From Cryptomeria japonica (Eukaryota > Streptophyta > Pinopsida > Cupressales > Cupressaceae), in contig NC_081409.1 of assembly GCF_030272615.1 (NCBI RefSeq), forward strand, positions 474,604,573-474,668,572: a stretch of DNA of 64,000 nt. Direction: 5' to 3'. The notes beneath the pieces were generated by a model that ran no database searches, was not told the DNA's origin, and was given only the letters and a program-made list of their open reading frames with translations. The position numbers were made by a program, and so were the translations under genes. Position 1 is the first letter of the stretch; each line of letters opens with the position of its first letter. This document shows, in pieces, positions 1 to 10,379 of the stretch.

Positions 1-720
1 TGACACATTATGGAGATGTCTTATTGATTGGTTATTATTGTAAATGCATTGAGCCCACATGATGCATCACATATTGATTCATTTGTAATTGATTTAATGG
101 TAATATTCTTAGTGAGCCGACCTACACATTTGGTCTTAGGTTTTGGTATATATGTAAGATCTCATTTGTGAGATTAATGTAAGGTGTGAAAGGGAATGTA
201 ATAAGGTATATGTGAATATAAGTCAAGATATACATGCAAAAATCATTTGAAGATTCAAGGAAGGTATGAAGAAGACAATCAAAGCTTAACCGGTATTGAA
301 TCCAGCATATGAAGATGCTATTTTGAGAAGTACATTATCATTGGATTTAACCATCCAATTGTAGTCAGTGTGACTCCCATTTTGTGATTGAGCAGTGAGC
401 TCTAGGCAGTTGGGACCCCATTTGTACACACATACTATCTGCAGTAGTATCATCTAATTGTGGGTAAGGTTTCCCATCATGGTATTTCCCCTTACAGGGT
501 TTCCACGTACAAATATCTATGTTATGTGTTATGGATGTTATTTGTCTTTCTATTTCATGCATTAAACTTTATTGATATTGTTATTAATTGTTAAATTGTC
601 AACCGACATTAAGTTTGGTTTACCGGTATTATGCATTAAGTTTGATTAAGTTATATTTGGGTTGAAATTAATAGACAACTGATTCACCCCTCGCCCCTCA
701 TTTGCCTCCGGGTCCTAACA
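1..720 (+). mobile_element. Copia-type LTR, right-hand part (left end outside window)
   Basis: This stretch aligns by eye with the right two thirds of the Element 1 LTR. It has the same block around 'gagcagtgagctctaggca', the same paired G/C motif (TTGTGGGTAAGG..TTTCCC..GGTTTCCACGT) and the same end, 'ctgattcacccc' followed by 'tcctaaca' at 720. The TA-rich run near 147-158 is a possible TATA box. The LTR end abuts the gag fragment that starts at 721, so it was probably inserted there. The element body or the rest of a solo LTR lies left of the window, so the duplicated target site cannot be checked. Short minus-strand ORFs inside it are chance readings. Confidence 0.65.
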
Positions 721-2244
721 CAGACAACATATCATCAGCTTGATGGGTGGCTATTTCAGGGAAATCTTCATGGGCAGTAGGATGGGTTGACACATCTCCT
801 TGAGAGGATAATATAGTGTTAACTGATTGTTGTATCATGTCGGCTTGTACATATGCATTATTTCCTTTCACAAACTTAACTAACCTACCAATTTCTTTGG
901 CATTTGATTTAAGGTATTTTGCTGGTATAATTTGAATCTGAGAGGATTTACAAAATTGTACAATATCAAATGAACCTTCAGTCTCTACAAATTTCAATAA
1001 CTGAGGTTCTTGAGGTCTGAAATCATTATTATGAAACCGAGAAATAATCTCCTTACCTTGAGAATTCACAACAAAAGATGAAGGAGCACCTTGAGGTTTA
1101 ACATTCTATTGATTTCTGGTCAACACAGCACAAGAAGGATCTTCCAAGGTAACCAAAATATCACCTCCTATTTTTGAATCTGACTCATACTCCCAGAAGT
1201 GGATTTCAGAGTTGCCAGGCTGCTTGAAATATTCTTCCTCACTTGGTTCACTCAGCACCTCCTTAGAACTAACCAACTGGGCATAATGCACCATCTCTGG
1301 GAAATAACTTCCATCATGGTCAGCAGTGAGATGAAAAATACACATGTTATCTTTTGGTGGGGATGCTTCAATAACTAGCCTTTGTTGCGTGGGAGGTAAT
1401 TGTAGTGCTTTACCTCTGGTCCCTACTGATTGATTTGGAAATCTCCTCGAGATATCTTGATAGGTTTGTGGGTGAGTTGTATTGGATATAGGAAATTGTC
1501 TCTTGAGTTTATCACATCAATCATCAACCTCTAAATCACAAGGTCTAATGTAGTTGTTGAGGTCTATACTTGCGGACCAACAGTTTGAATTTCCCTCTTC
1601 CACTTTCCTGTAGTGATTAAATCATCCTCTAGTTCTACAGCTAAAGTCTTGGTAGCTTCTAAATTTTGCACTCTTTACCTACGGATTAAGAAACTTATTT
1701 TTGAAGGCATTAAGTTAATAAAGAAGCACTTCAAGTTAACATCAGAGAGTCTTTGAGTAGCCGGGATCTTATGGACTATCTTATCAAACTTAGCCATAAA
1801 ATCCCTCATTGTTTAAGGAATCTCCTTTTTCAATTGTGCTAATTGAGCCAAAAGTGATTGTTCATCTTTAGCTAATTTGAATCTAGCTTCAAATTTTGTC
1901 TTGAGATCTTGCCAATTTGTAATATCACCATTAGGTAAATGGTAAAACCAATCTGTGGCAACTTCAGTCAATGTTTGAACAAATAATCTTATAGCCACAT
2001 CTTCATGCTCGATTTCTAACACACCAAAAGCCACATTGAAGGCATTCAAATGGTCATCAGTTGTGACCTTCCCATCACCACTAAACTTGGGTAAATGATC
2101 TATTGATCCTTTTGGTAAAGGATTTAAATTTTCTCCAAGAGAAAGTATCCCTACAGCTAGCCCCCAAGGGTTATTAGTAGCCATGGGTAATACAATATTC
2201 AAAGGTGTGGGATTGATTATAGTATGAAGGACAACACCATGCAA
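721..2244 (-). pseudogene. gag: Ty3/gypsy gag polyprotein fragment (element A family), degenerate
   Basis: Read on the minus strand from 2,244 (a better Met is MATNNPWGLAV near 2,183), the first ~140 codons match the retrotransposon gag core. Visible motifs are LPKFSGDGKVTTDDHLNAF, then DWFYHLP, then NWQDLKTKFEARF, the usual order in plant gypsy capsid proteins. After the stop at about 1,813 the gag frame continues (TMRDFMAKFDKIVHKIPATQ). Two later open pieces (1,345->1,106 and 1,069->698) carry the run LVTLEDPSCAVLTRNQ, like the linker ahead of the protease in plant gypsy elements; this is recalled, not searched. No zinc knuckle was found. The reading frame is broken by several stops and cut off by the LTR ending at 720. 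A candidate LTR and primer-binding site lie just upstream. Confidence 0.7.
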
Positions 2245-2525
2245 AGTGAGGGCGTGACAAATGGAAGATATAGGTAAAACAGGAGAGTATCTTGGAGGTC
2301 TACTTTTTCTCTTCTTTTGGGTGTAAAGGAAGGGGAAATTTTCAAATTTTGTAATTCTTGAAATACAGAATCAAACACTCCTTCACGCCTCTAGGACCTT
2401 GTATATCTTCTTGACTCCAACCTGTTTACAAAATGTCCCTTCAATATAAACACAGGATGAATACCTAAGCTAATCACAAGACAACCCTATGTGCCTTATG
2501 ATTGTATCTAACCTACTTATTCGAC
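2245..2525 (-). other. Gypsy 5' leader between primer-binding site and gag
   Basis: About 280 bases of AT-rich sequence between the primer-binding site and the gag start on the minus strand. No gene, RNA or repeat was recognised; its position makes it the untranslated leader. Confidence 0.4.
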
Positions 2526-2543
2526 TCCCCAGCAAAGTCACCA
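2526..2543 (-). promoter_or_regulatory. Primer-binding site of a gypsy element
   Basis: On the minus strand this reads TGGTGACTTTGCTGGGGA. It resembles the site TGGCGCCGTTGCCGGGGA used by Athila/Tat-type gypsy elements (pairing with tRNA-Asp), with several changes. It lies 6 bases after the LTR end (..CCAACA) and about 280 bases before gag, the expected order. The assignment is by memory of the family motif. Confidence 0.5.
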
Positions 2544-2549
2544 AAAATC

Positions 2550-3407
2550 TGTTGGTTAATAGATTTTCCTTTTACACATTTTAATTCTTTAATTTTTGCA
2601 TGCCCATAAAGAAAAGACAAAACACACCAATAGTTGGATAGTTTCTTAAATAGTAAACTTTGTATACGAGTACAACTCCCCAAGAATGATTTTCAATAAG
2701 CTTAGGTTACGACAATTTCTACGCACACTTTTTACCAAAAAGCATTAAAGGTATTTAAGCATTCATATGTCAACACAAAATGAACACCGAATATGTTTTT
2801 AAGCAAAAATTTATTTTAAAAGCTCACAAACTTTTATTTTTATAATCGGCAAGACAAACATTTCAAAAGTTTTCCTTTTGCACACTCATATACATTGTAT
2901 CAGAAAGATGACAAATTCAACAATTGAATCATATCTTCACAAAGATTCACACTTCAATTCATAAATACACAGATTTATAAGACAAAAAATGTTGCAATTT
3001 CATTCACAGATCAAATTGTCTTTCCTCCGGAATACATAGTACTATAAAAATATAAAGCTTTATGTTCTATCTTAACCCAAAAAATTCTCTGACCTTTTAC
3101 AAGGCTTTCAATCCAGTATATATATCCACTAGGCTATCATAGTTTGTTACAATTTAAACCAAAGTAAAAAAATTAACTCTCTCTGAGAGTCAAATAAGTC
3201 TATCCCTATAACTAAAAAACAACAACTAAACAAGAAAAGTGGCATAAGTCGCAAGCAATGACAATGCGATCAAGCTCCTGTAGATGACGTGGCCTCCACC
3301 TGTTTCTCCTGAGGTGAAGGAGTGCTCCAGATATTGCACCATCCCAAATGAGTTGAGGAGAAGTTGAGAATGAGATGATAATACGGAAGACCAAAATGAA
3401 GTATTCA
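2550..3407 (-). repeat. Candidate LTR of gypsy element A (minus orientation)
   Basis: The downstream end is well placed: on the minus strand it ends ..AACCAACA directly before the primer-binding site. The upstream end is less sure. I chose 3,407 because the minus strand there begins TGAATACTTC and is preceded by a purine-rich tract. A TATATATA run at about 3,117-3,126 would be the promoter. The interval is non-coding and AT-rich. No second copy was found in the window to confirm the limits. Confidence 0.4.
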
Positions 3408-3430
3408 CTGCTTCTAGACCTCCTTCTTGT
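3408..3430 (-). other. Candidate polypurine tract
   Basis: The minus strand reads CAAGAAGGAGGTCTAGAAGCAG just upstream of the candidate LTR start at 3,407, the place where plus-strand DNA synthesis would be primed. It also lies just beyond the end of the accessory ORF (3,552), as in Element 2, where accessory ORF, purine tract and LTR follow in that order. Confidence 0.3.
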
Positions 3431-3551
3431 TGCTCACCTACACAACCTTGCCCTTATGTGTCTCAAGATGATCAAGGAAAACTAATAGCCTGGATTCAAT
3501 TCATGCAATTTTTGAGAAATCCTCTATTGTTAAGGATTTTGCTTCCTGGAT

Positions 3552-4585
3552 TTATTGAACTCGATCCTTGAAGGCTTGAATCATATCAACTGAATCTTCA
3601 AGTGTCTGCTTATCCTCTTTCAAGATTTGAATATCTATGAAATTCATATCTTTATGCATAATATTAATCAATTCTTTTAACTCCTTCAAAAGTTTGATGG
3701 ATTCTTCATGCCCCTGTTCAATAATTGAGTTCCTCCATTTAATATTTTCTTTACATACGAAAAGAACATTGTCTATTAGACCATGCACTGGTTTCTCTGT
3801 CAGGAAGTTCATGACTCCATACCTTTGGGTATCCCTCATTCGTTTCAGTACAGCTACCCATTTGCTTTTCTCTTTTTCCTAGATGATTATTTTCATTTCT
3901 AACTCCTTGCCTACAGACTTTGCATTTTCAAATACCTTAACCAGATCAAAAATGTAGCTTGTACCTTGCTGGGCAATTGATTCCAGCCACTCACTGAAGA
4001 TGTATGCTACCATATGACTTCTCTAAACCTGATCAAGTAATTTCTAGTTCATTGGTGACCTTGGATCAAATGAAAAAGGTACTTGGGAAAGCGGTTGTGG
4101 ATTGGGATCATGTATGGCATTGATGTACTGAGCCATCTACATTATGATCTATTTCATTTCATTTTTATCTTTTTTTGTCTTTCCAAGTCCTGTTCAAAAT
4201 TCTTTTGCTGAGGTCTCCAGGTGTTTAGCGTCCACATCCTGAGAGGTCACCCCTAATTCAATCTTCTCAATAAAAAAATCCTTCTCAGTGATAGTCTCAG
4301 TATCTTTATCTGTTGGGCATCTAGCTACCTCTACAATCCAATGCCATGTTTGATCATCCACATCTATCATTGCTCCAGTTTAAGTCTCTCAGACTTTGAT
4401 GTTCTCCCTAAGCACTTACTCACCATGTCTTCCATTGGAATTGAGATTTCAATTACATTTATTTTCTTACTAAGTGAAGAACTTAACCATTTGGGAATAG
4501 TAGACGTTTCCTTGGGTGGGGGTGATTACTGGTTACTAATGATAACGACCATGGTGTTCACAGAATCCTTAGCTTCTTGAGTTTC
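3552..4585 (-). pseudogene. Accessory ORF of element A, C-terminal third
   Basis: This is the last piece of the split accessory ORF on the minus strand. The best open stretch is 3,839->3,552, rich in Lys, Glu, Leu and Ile with coiled-coil spacing (IKLLKELKELINIMHKDMNF). Just upstream (about 4,010->3,870) the translated sequence EWLESIAQQGTSYIFDLVKVF matches EWMDRLLS.GTHLLCSTNTLM at about 57,462-57,520 in Element 5, which ties the two proteins together. Element 1 interrupts it at 4,585; the reading resumes at 11,159. Stops and frameshifts are frequent. No enzyme motif is visible and the function is unknown. The plus-strand ORFs here are shadows. Confidence 0.55.
4581..4585. repeat. Target-site duplication, left side of Element 1
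   Basis: GTTTC directly precedes the 5' LTR; GTTTT follows the 3' LTR at 11,159-11,163. One C/T difference in five bases fits an old insertion. Confidence 0.6.
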
Positions 4586-5387
4586 TATTGGCAAATGCAC
4601 ACTCCAATGAGACATTGTAGGTGATTGAAGGTTTTGTCATTGATGGAAAACTTACAATCCTATGACACTGGTAAGGCAATCCACCGGCATCAGCAAAATT
4701 AGATTCTACATCGGCACATAGACCACTGACACCGGCAGTGAAAGGAAGCATACCGGCACAGAAGCCGACATGAATTATGTTGTTAATATATTTTGTTTAT
4801 TATTGTAAAATCATTATAAGCTGACTTGGCAAGTTGTAAAATGACTCTTATATAAGAGAGATCATTGTAGAACATTTTGTAAATATAGAGGAATGTAATT
4901 AGGCGAAATAAGGCAGACCTATTATGTGAATTATAGGTTAAGGGTTTATGTAAGAAGCAGAGCAGAAACCGGTACTAGATCTGGCATTATAGATGCTATT
5001 TTGAAGCAGTACAAGACACTGGATTTATATAATCCATTTTGTAAGTCAGTGAGACTTCCCATTTTGTAATTGAGCAGTGAGCTCTAGGCACTTGGCCTTC
5101 CTACATGCGCAGGCCCCTCTTGTAGCAGTAATATTCTCTTATTGGCGAGTAAGTGAATATTGTGGGTCACAAATCCCACCGAGGTTTTTCCCACACCGAG
5201 TTTCCTCATTAAAATATTATGTTATGGTGTGTTTTTCATGTGGTTTCTTTTGTCTCTGTTTATTGCATTACTTTTTGTTTACCGGTACACAGTATTAATA
5301 TGCTCTAGATGTTTCAAGTTAAGAAAATCTTATTACCGGTCAGATACTGATTCACCCCCCCTCTCAGTATCTGTGGGAATCCTAAAA
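4586..5387 (+). repeat. 5' LTR of Element 1
   Basis: It begins TATTGGCAAATGCAC (TG changed to TA) and ends ..GGAATCCTAAAA; the 3' copy at 10,380-11,158 has TGTTGGC and CCTAACA, so the original ends were TG..CA. The two copies align throughout, with scattered differences that are largely transitions and a few small indels. The 5' copy contains six ACCGG words, the 3' copy three plus several decayed forms. Confidence 0.9.
4849..4856 (+). promoter_or_regulatory. TATA box in the Element 1 5' LTR
   Basis: TATATAAG within CTCTTATATAAGAGAGATC, conserved in the 3' LTR at 10,615-10,622. It is the only canonical TATA box in the LTR and would place the transcript start roughly 30 bases downstream. Confidence 0.6.
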
Positions 5388-5389
5388 AT

Positions 5390-5401
5390 TGGTATTAGAG
5401 C
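5390..5401 (+). promoter_or_regulatory. Initiator-Met tRNA primer-binding site
   Basis: TGGTATTAGAGC, one base from the canonical TGGTATCAGAGC complementary to the 3' end of initiator tRNA-Met. It starts two bases after the LTR. The single change is C to T, in line with the decay seen elsewhere. Confidence 0.85.
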
Positions 5402-5458
5402 TTGGTCCTCTATTTTCAGAAGCCTAACAACTTGAGGAAGATCTTGACACTGGTAGAG

Positions 5459-6592
5459 ATGGAAAACTTGATGAAGCAACTTGAAGGAGCTCTCTTAGAC
5501 TATGATGCAGAAAATTTGAAAAATGTCAAACTTGAATGTAATCTAAAGGCTACTCAGGATATCATTCAAGCACTTCAAGAAAATCTTACTATTTCAAGAA
5601 ACAAGAGAAGAGAACTTTGTGAAAAGATGCAAAATGAGAATGATGAAAAGGAAACTCTTAGTGATCTGCTGAATAAGCTGAAACAAGAAAACATGACAAC
5701 AAAGAATGAGATGCACGATATGACTATGAGATTTTGTAAAGAAATTGAAGATAGAAAGAAGAATGAAGAAGACTTGACTAGAAGACTAAATGATGCTGCA
5801 AATGAAAACACAAGACTTAGTTATGAAAATGATATGTTGAAGACAGATCTGATGCATGCACAGAATGACTCAAATGAACTCATGAGACAAAAAGGTATCT
5901 TGGAAGGAGAACTAGCTGCTGCAAATCAACATAAAGAGAAATTCAAGAAAATCTCAGAAGAACTTGGCGACTTGTTGAAGAATCAGAAACCTAATGGTGA
6001 CACTAATGATCTTGGCTTTGAAATTGGTGAAAGCTCTGGTAATGCAAACACATAGGATCATAGCAAACCGGTAAGACAACCTACTGCTTATAAATTCAAT
6101 GGCAAATGCTTTAACTATAACAAGTATGGTCATAGAGAAAATCAATGTAGATCTAGAAATTATCAGAATACCAATGCACCCACCGGTCAATGTTCAAAAT
6201 GCAACAAAGTTGGTCATAATTCTGAGAATTGTAGAATGAATGTGAGATGTTATGTTTGTGGAAGATTTGGACACTTATCTAATCAATGCAGAACACAAAC
6301 CAGCATAGGTTATGGGAAGGCTATTCAGAAAAATAATGTGACTTGTTATGCTTGTAACAAGATTGGACATATTGCAAAATTCTGCAGAAGTAAGGCACCA
6401 CCGATAGACAACAAAGGTTCTAGTTTGAAAGGAAAAGAAAAAGTTGAAGAAGTTAAGCAAGAATTCTCAAAACAATGGATTAGAAAGTCAGACCTAAATG
6501 GTGTTGGGAATACTCCTCCACCAGTAGAAACAAAGCAACACTCCACCGGCAGAACAGAGTAGCACTCAACTGGCAGGAGTCTCTTCATCTAA
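5459..6592 (+). pseudogene. gag: Gag-like coiled-coil and zinc-knuckle protein of Element 1
   Basis: The first ATG in frame after the primer-binding site is at 5,459 (MENLMKQLEGALLDYD). The first ~180 codons form a long Lys/Glu/Asn/Leu-rich coiled coil. From about 6,108 to 6,385 there are four CCHC zinc knuckles: CFNYNKYGHRENQC (second Cys now Tyr), CSKCNKVGHNSENC, CYVCGRFGHLSNQC and CYACNKIGHIAKFC. Such knuckles bind the element's RNA in virus-like particles. In-frame TAG codons at 6,053 and 6,560 break the frame, both plausible former CAG; a TAA at 6,590 may be the natural end. The usual copia capsid region is not obvious, so the coiled coil may replace it. The accessory ORF follows after about 300 bases. 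Confidence 0.75.
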
Positions 6593-6899
6593 TTGAAGAA
6601 AATTATTTTGAGGGTTTGGCAATCAATGAGAAATATGCTATTATTCCCTCGGTTGATGGTAAGAAGTTGAAATTACTTCTATACCGGCAGATATGTTAAG
6701 TGATTACTTAACCGACAAGCATTAAATGTGGTAGTTGGTAGATTGACATTATAAAATAGTGTTTTTGGCTCCATTTCACTTCACCGAGCATTCAAACATT
6801 CAAAGAGCACGAAATTTCCAGAGCTAAGGCATTTCGAGCAAAGAGGCAAAGCATTTCAGCAACCAATCCTTCCAAAGGCAGAAAAAGGTATTTATAATC
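6593..6899 (+). other. Spacer between gag and accessory ORF of Element 1
   Basis: About 300 bases without a clear ORF, containing one ACCGG word near 6,682. The sequence just before the ATG at 6,900 is purine-rich (AGGCAGAAAAAGG). It could hold a splice acceptor or an internal start signal for the second ORF, but I see no decisive motif. Confidence 0.3.
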
Positions 6900-9800
6900 A
6901 TGGCATCCTCTTCTGCACCTGAATTCATAGAAAACCCTACTGTAGTCGAGGTAATCAAGCGTCCTAGGCCTATTTTTCAGTTAGTTCCCAAGATAGCTAA
7001 AAGGGATGATAATGTTGGTGCATTTTCCCAAATCCCCAAAGGAGTTGTTTTTGCAAAAGACCCTAGAATGTACATCCTTTGCCACATAGAAGAATTAGGT
7101 GATGAGGAAATCAAGAACATATACAAAATTGTCATATGTGATGACTCCAGTAATGTGAAGCCTGAACACAAAATTATTGAAACCCTAGGATTCACTGAAA
7201 TCCTCAACATTCCGGATTTCCCTAAGGAAGTTATTAGGATAGTATTGAGTAGGGTACATGGTGCATTCTTTTGGCTAGATTCAGTTCATAAAATTACAAA
7301 GGAAGTTGTGAAAGCTATAACAAGGTTACCTTCCACCGGTAACAGACCAGACAAGACAAAGGTCTCAAATGACTTGGTAATGAACCTAACAGGTGCAACA
7401 TCCAACAAAAGGTCCTTAAGTGTAAATGATGTAACTGACATAAATGTGAGATTCATTAGCATGATTTTAGGTTACAAAACAACACATGCAAACAGACTTA
7501 ACTCAGTTTCCCATTTATGCATAAAAAGTGCACATGATATGGTTAAAGATAATGTGAAAATTGATGTATGTGAATGGTTAAAGGATGAACTTATTGACAA
7601 TCTAGGAAAGATCAAGAAGGACAAGAAAGGGACATCTAGATTTGGTAACTTACTTGTTTGCTTAATGCTACATATAACCAAATAGGTGCCTGGTATAGGT
7701 AATAAGAACCTTGGATTTGACATACCGGTAGGCAAATAGTTATCTGACCTATTGAACAACATGGGTGAAAACAGAGAAAAGAATATTAATGAATACTTTC
7801 AAGCATTAAAGGCCAGAATGAACACTAGAGTAAGATTATCACAAGCAATTGTAGATAAATATAAGGATGATATAAGCTTTATGATTAAGAAGGATGAGAT
7901 CTGGATGGAAGCAGTTATCCCAAGAATAATTTGGGTTACTGAAATGGGTTATGAGATAGATGATCACATCATTGAAACATATGCTAAAGCCCTTCTGGAA
8001 GCACCCAATGAACTTAAGGAAGAGATATTTGGTAGTGCTGAAACCATTGAAAAACAAATTCAATCCAAAAAGAGAGTGAAGAAAGTAGAAGCAATAGTGA
8101 GGAGAGGCTCAAGGCAGGCTAAGGCTATCAAAGAAGATGTACTGAAACAAACCAGTATCACTGAAGATGAGTTACAGGCACAACAACCAGAAAACTCACC
8201 TTTCACCGGTAGCAACTTCTTCAGAGAGTGACATGCCAGTTGAATTTAAAAGAGTTGTAAGGAAAAGACAACCTTCACTGGTATCCGCACCTTCACCTAG
8301 AAGAACCAAGCAAAAACAACAGGCAATGAGGCCCCTGGTCAAGAAGTCTACTCCTAAGAAGAAAAAATTGACACCAAAGAAAAGGACTCAACAAAATATT
8401 TCTCTGATTGACAGACTGTTGGATGAAATCACAGAAGAAGGAAAACTTAAAAACATCAACAAACTATATGACTCACTATCAGTTGATGATAAAGAAAAGG
8501 TTGAAAATAGTGTTATTTTACACTTGGATATCTACAAAAATTTCTTGATGCAAGTTGTAGATGAACTACCAGATGAACTACCAGAGAGACTGGAAGCAAG
8601 AAGACAATTTGTTGTAGAACTTGACAAGAAAATAAAAATTGAAAAATTATTTGTTGTCTACCCAGTTAACTCTCCAAAGGAAATAGATGATCTAATTGTA
8701 GAGGCTAACCGGTCAGTATTCTCTACTGCACACCGGCATATTGCACTAATGGTTGGAAGAGTAAATGAGGTTGCAAAAGAAACTGAAAATGCATGGGATA
8801 TATTCCTTGTTGAGAAGGAAAAATAGGAAGAGTATAGAAACCCTAAACCAATCAAGGTATATCAGAAAGACAAGGATAAGGGTAATGGAAAGGTTGGTGG
8901 TCCTCCAAGCATAAAAATAAGAGATAACTTATCCCCATTGCCTCTGGTTACTCCACCGGTAACAACAACTGAAGATCAACTGGCTGATGAGAATATGGAT
9001 ATATCACAAGAGGATACAAATCCTAATTTTGAGGTACTATACACAGTTGATGTTGATACTCAGAAGGTCAACATTGTGGTAGATAAGGACACAACTGGTA
9101 AGATAGATAAGGCTAGTGAGCCACCGGTAACTAATAACATAGATAACACAGAAGGTAAACTGGCAGATGGGAAAATAGAACAACAAGTAGAACAACAAAC
9201 AGAGCAACAAGCAGAGCAACAGGCTCCAAAATAGGAACAGGTTAATACAGAATCAGTGCCACCAACAACTACTGAGCAAAACAAACCATTGTTTAAAGAA
9301 ATAGAAACACAGACTGACCTACCAAAGGTCACTGCAAGCAAGGATATTGCTCCCACCGATGGAATTCAGAATGTTAGCTCTTCAACTGCAGGATTTAAAT
9401 CAACAAATGTAACTGAAGTTCTTTTGGACTCTCTAAAGAAAATAACAGATTGTAGTTCATAGGCATATAAAGCTATAGATGACACAAATCCAATTTTGAA
9501 GATGATAGCTCCAAAATGCAATGTAGATAATAAGGATTCTTTGAGTCAACTTGACACTTTGTCTAAGTATATTACTGACAACACAATGATAGCTGGACAA
9601 ATAAAGGAGGAAGCATTCAAAGAGAGGTTAGAAAAGGAAAAACTGAAATTCTTTGAGGAACAAATAAAGAAGTGTACAAGGCAGTTTGACACACTTCTAC
9701 CAAAATTGTGCAGCACACTCAAGGAGTTCAAAACTTTGTACAGAGACACTTGTAAGACAAACTTTTTGACAGTTGACATAGACAAGAAAATGAGCAAGAT

Positions 9801-10146
9801 ACAGGAGGAAATGAATAAGCTAGCTAATAATTTTATTAATTCATCTGATTCATTATCAATTTTTGAGAAAAAGATAACAAGTTTTGAGGAAGAGTTACTA
9901 AATCTAGAAAGAGAAAAGGAGAGAATAAAAAGTAAGGCTAAAGATCTAAAATTAAGACTAAGTCCACAACAGGACTACCTAGCATCTTTAAGGAAAGAAA
10001 TATCTGATGCACTGGTACAAGGATAGAAAACACCGGCAGAGCAAATGCAGCACCTCACCAGTACGGTTCAAAGAATAGAGGCAACAATAAAGGACAGTAA
10101 AAAGTTCATTGAGAACTTGAATTTGGTTCTGGTAGAACTTTTTTAA
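6900..10146 (+). pseudogene. Large accessory ORF of Element 1 (~1,080 codons, broken)
   Basis: It starts at ATG 6,900 (MASSSAPEFIENP) and can be read to TAA 10,144-10,146. Breaks are TAG at 7,683, 7,737, 8,824, 9,232, 9,460 and 10,024 plus one frameshift between about 8,165 and 8,225. The N-terminal third looks globular, with the run ITKEVVKAITRLPSTG and later WLKDELIDNLGKI..RFGNLLVCLMLHI. The middle is Lys/Arg-rich (8,230-8,400), then acidic and Thr/Glu-rich with a Glu-Gln repeat (EQQVEQQTEQQAEQQ near 9,178). The last ~200 codons are a strong coiled coil. No pol motif is present. The layout matches the accessory ORFs of Elements 2, 5 and A and resembles the uncharacterised 'putative plant transposon protein' family (recalled, not searched). 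Function unknown. Confidence 0.7.
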
Positions 10147-10367
10147 ATTGTAACCAACCAGTTACAAGGTTGAGAGAGGAAACCATACTCTATTGACACT
10201 TTGACAGCCTTTGTCATTGATGCCAAATGGGGAGTAGTGGTATGAGAAAAATCCAATAACTTAGGGATCATCTGCTCAGGGGGAGCATATATTTTTGGTA
10301 ACAATTTTTGGACTTCAATTTTTTGATACACTCCTGAATTTTTCTCATGAGTGTTGTCATCAATGCC
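10147..10367 (+). other. 3' untranslated interior of Element 1
   Basis: About 220 bases between the end of the accessory ORF and the purine tract. It contains GGGGAG and GGGGGAGC runs at about 10,229 and 10,270. No gene is seen. Confidence 0.3.
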
Positions 10368-10379
10368 AAAGGGGGAGAT
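10368..10379 (+). other. Polypurine tract of Element 1
   Basis: AAAGGGGGAGAT lies directly against the 3' LTR start (TGTTGGC at 10,380), the standard primer for plus-strand synthesis. Its sharp junction helps fix the LTR boundary. Confidence 0.85.
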
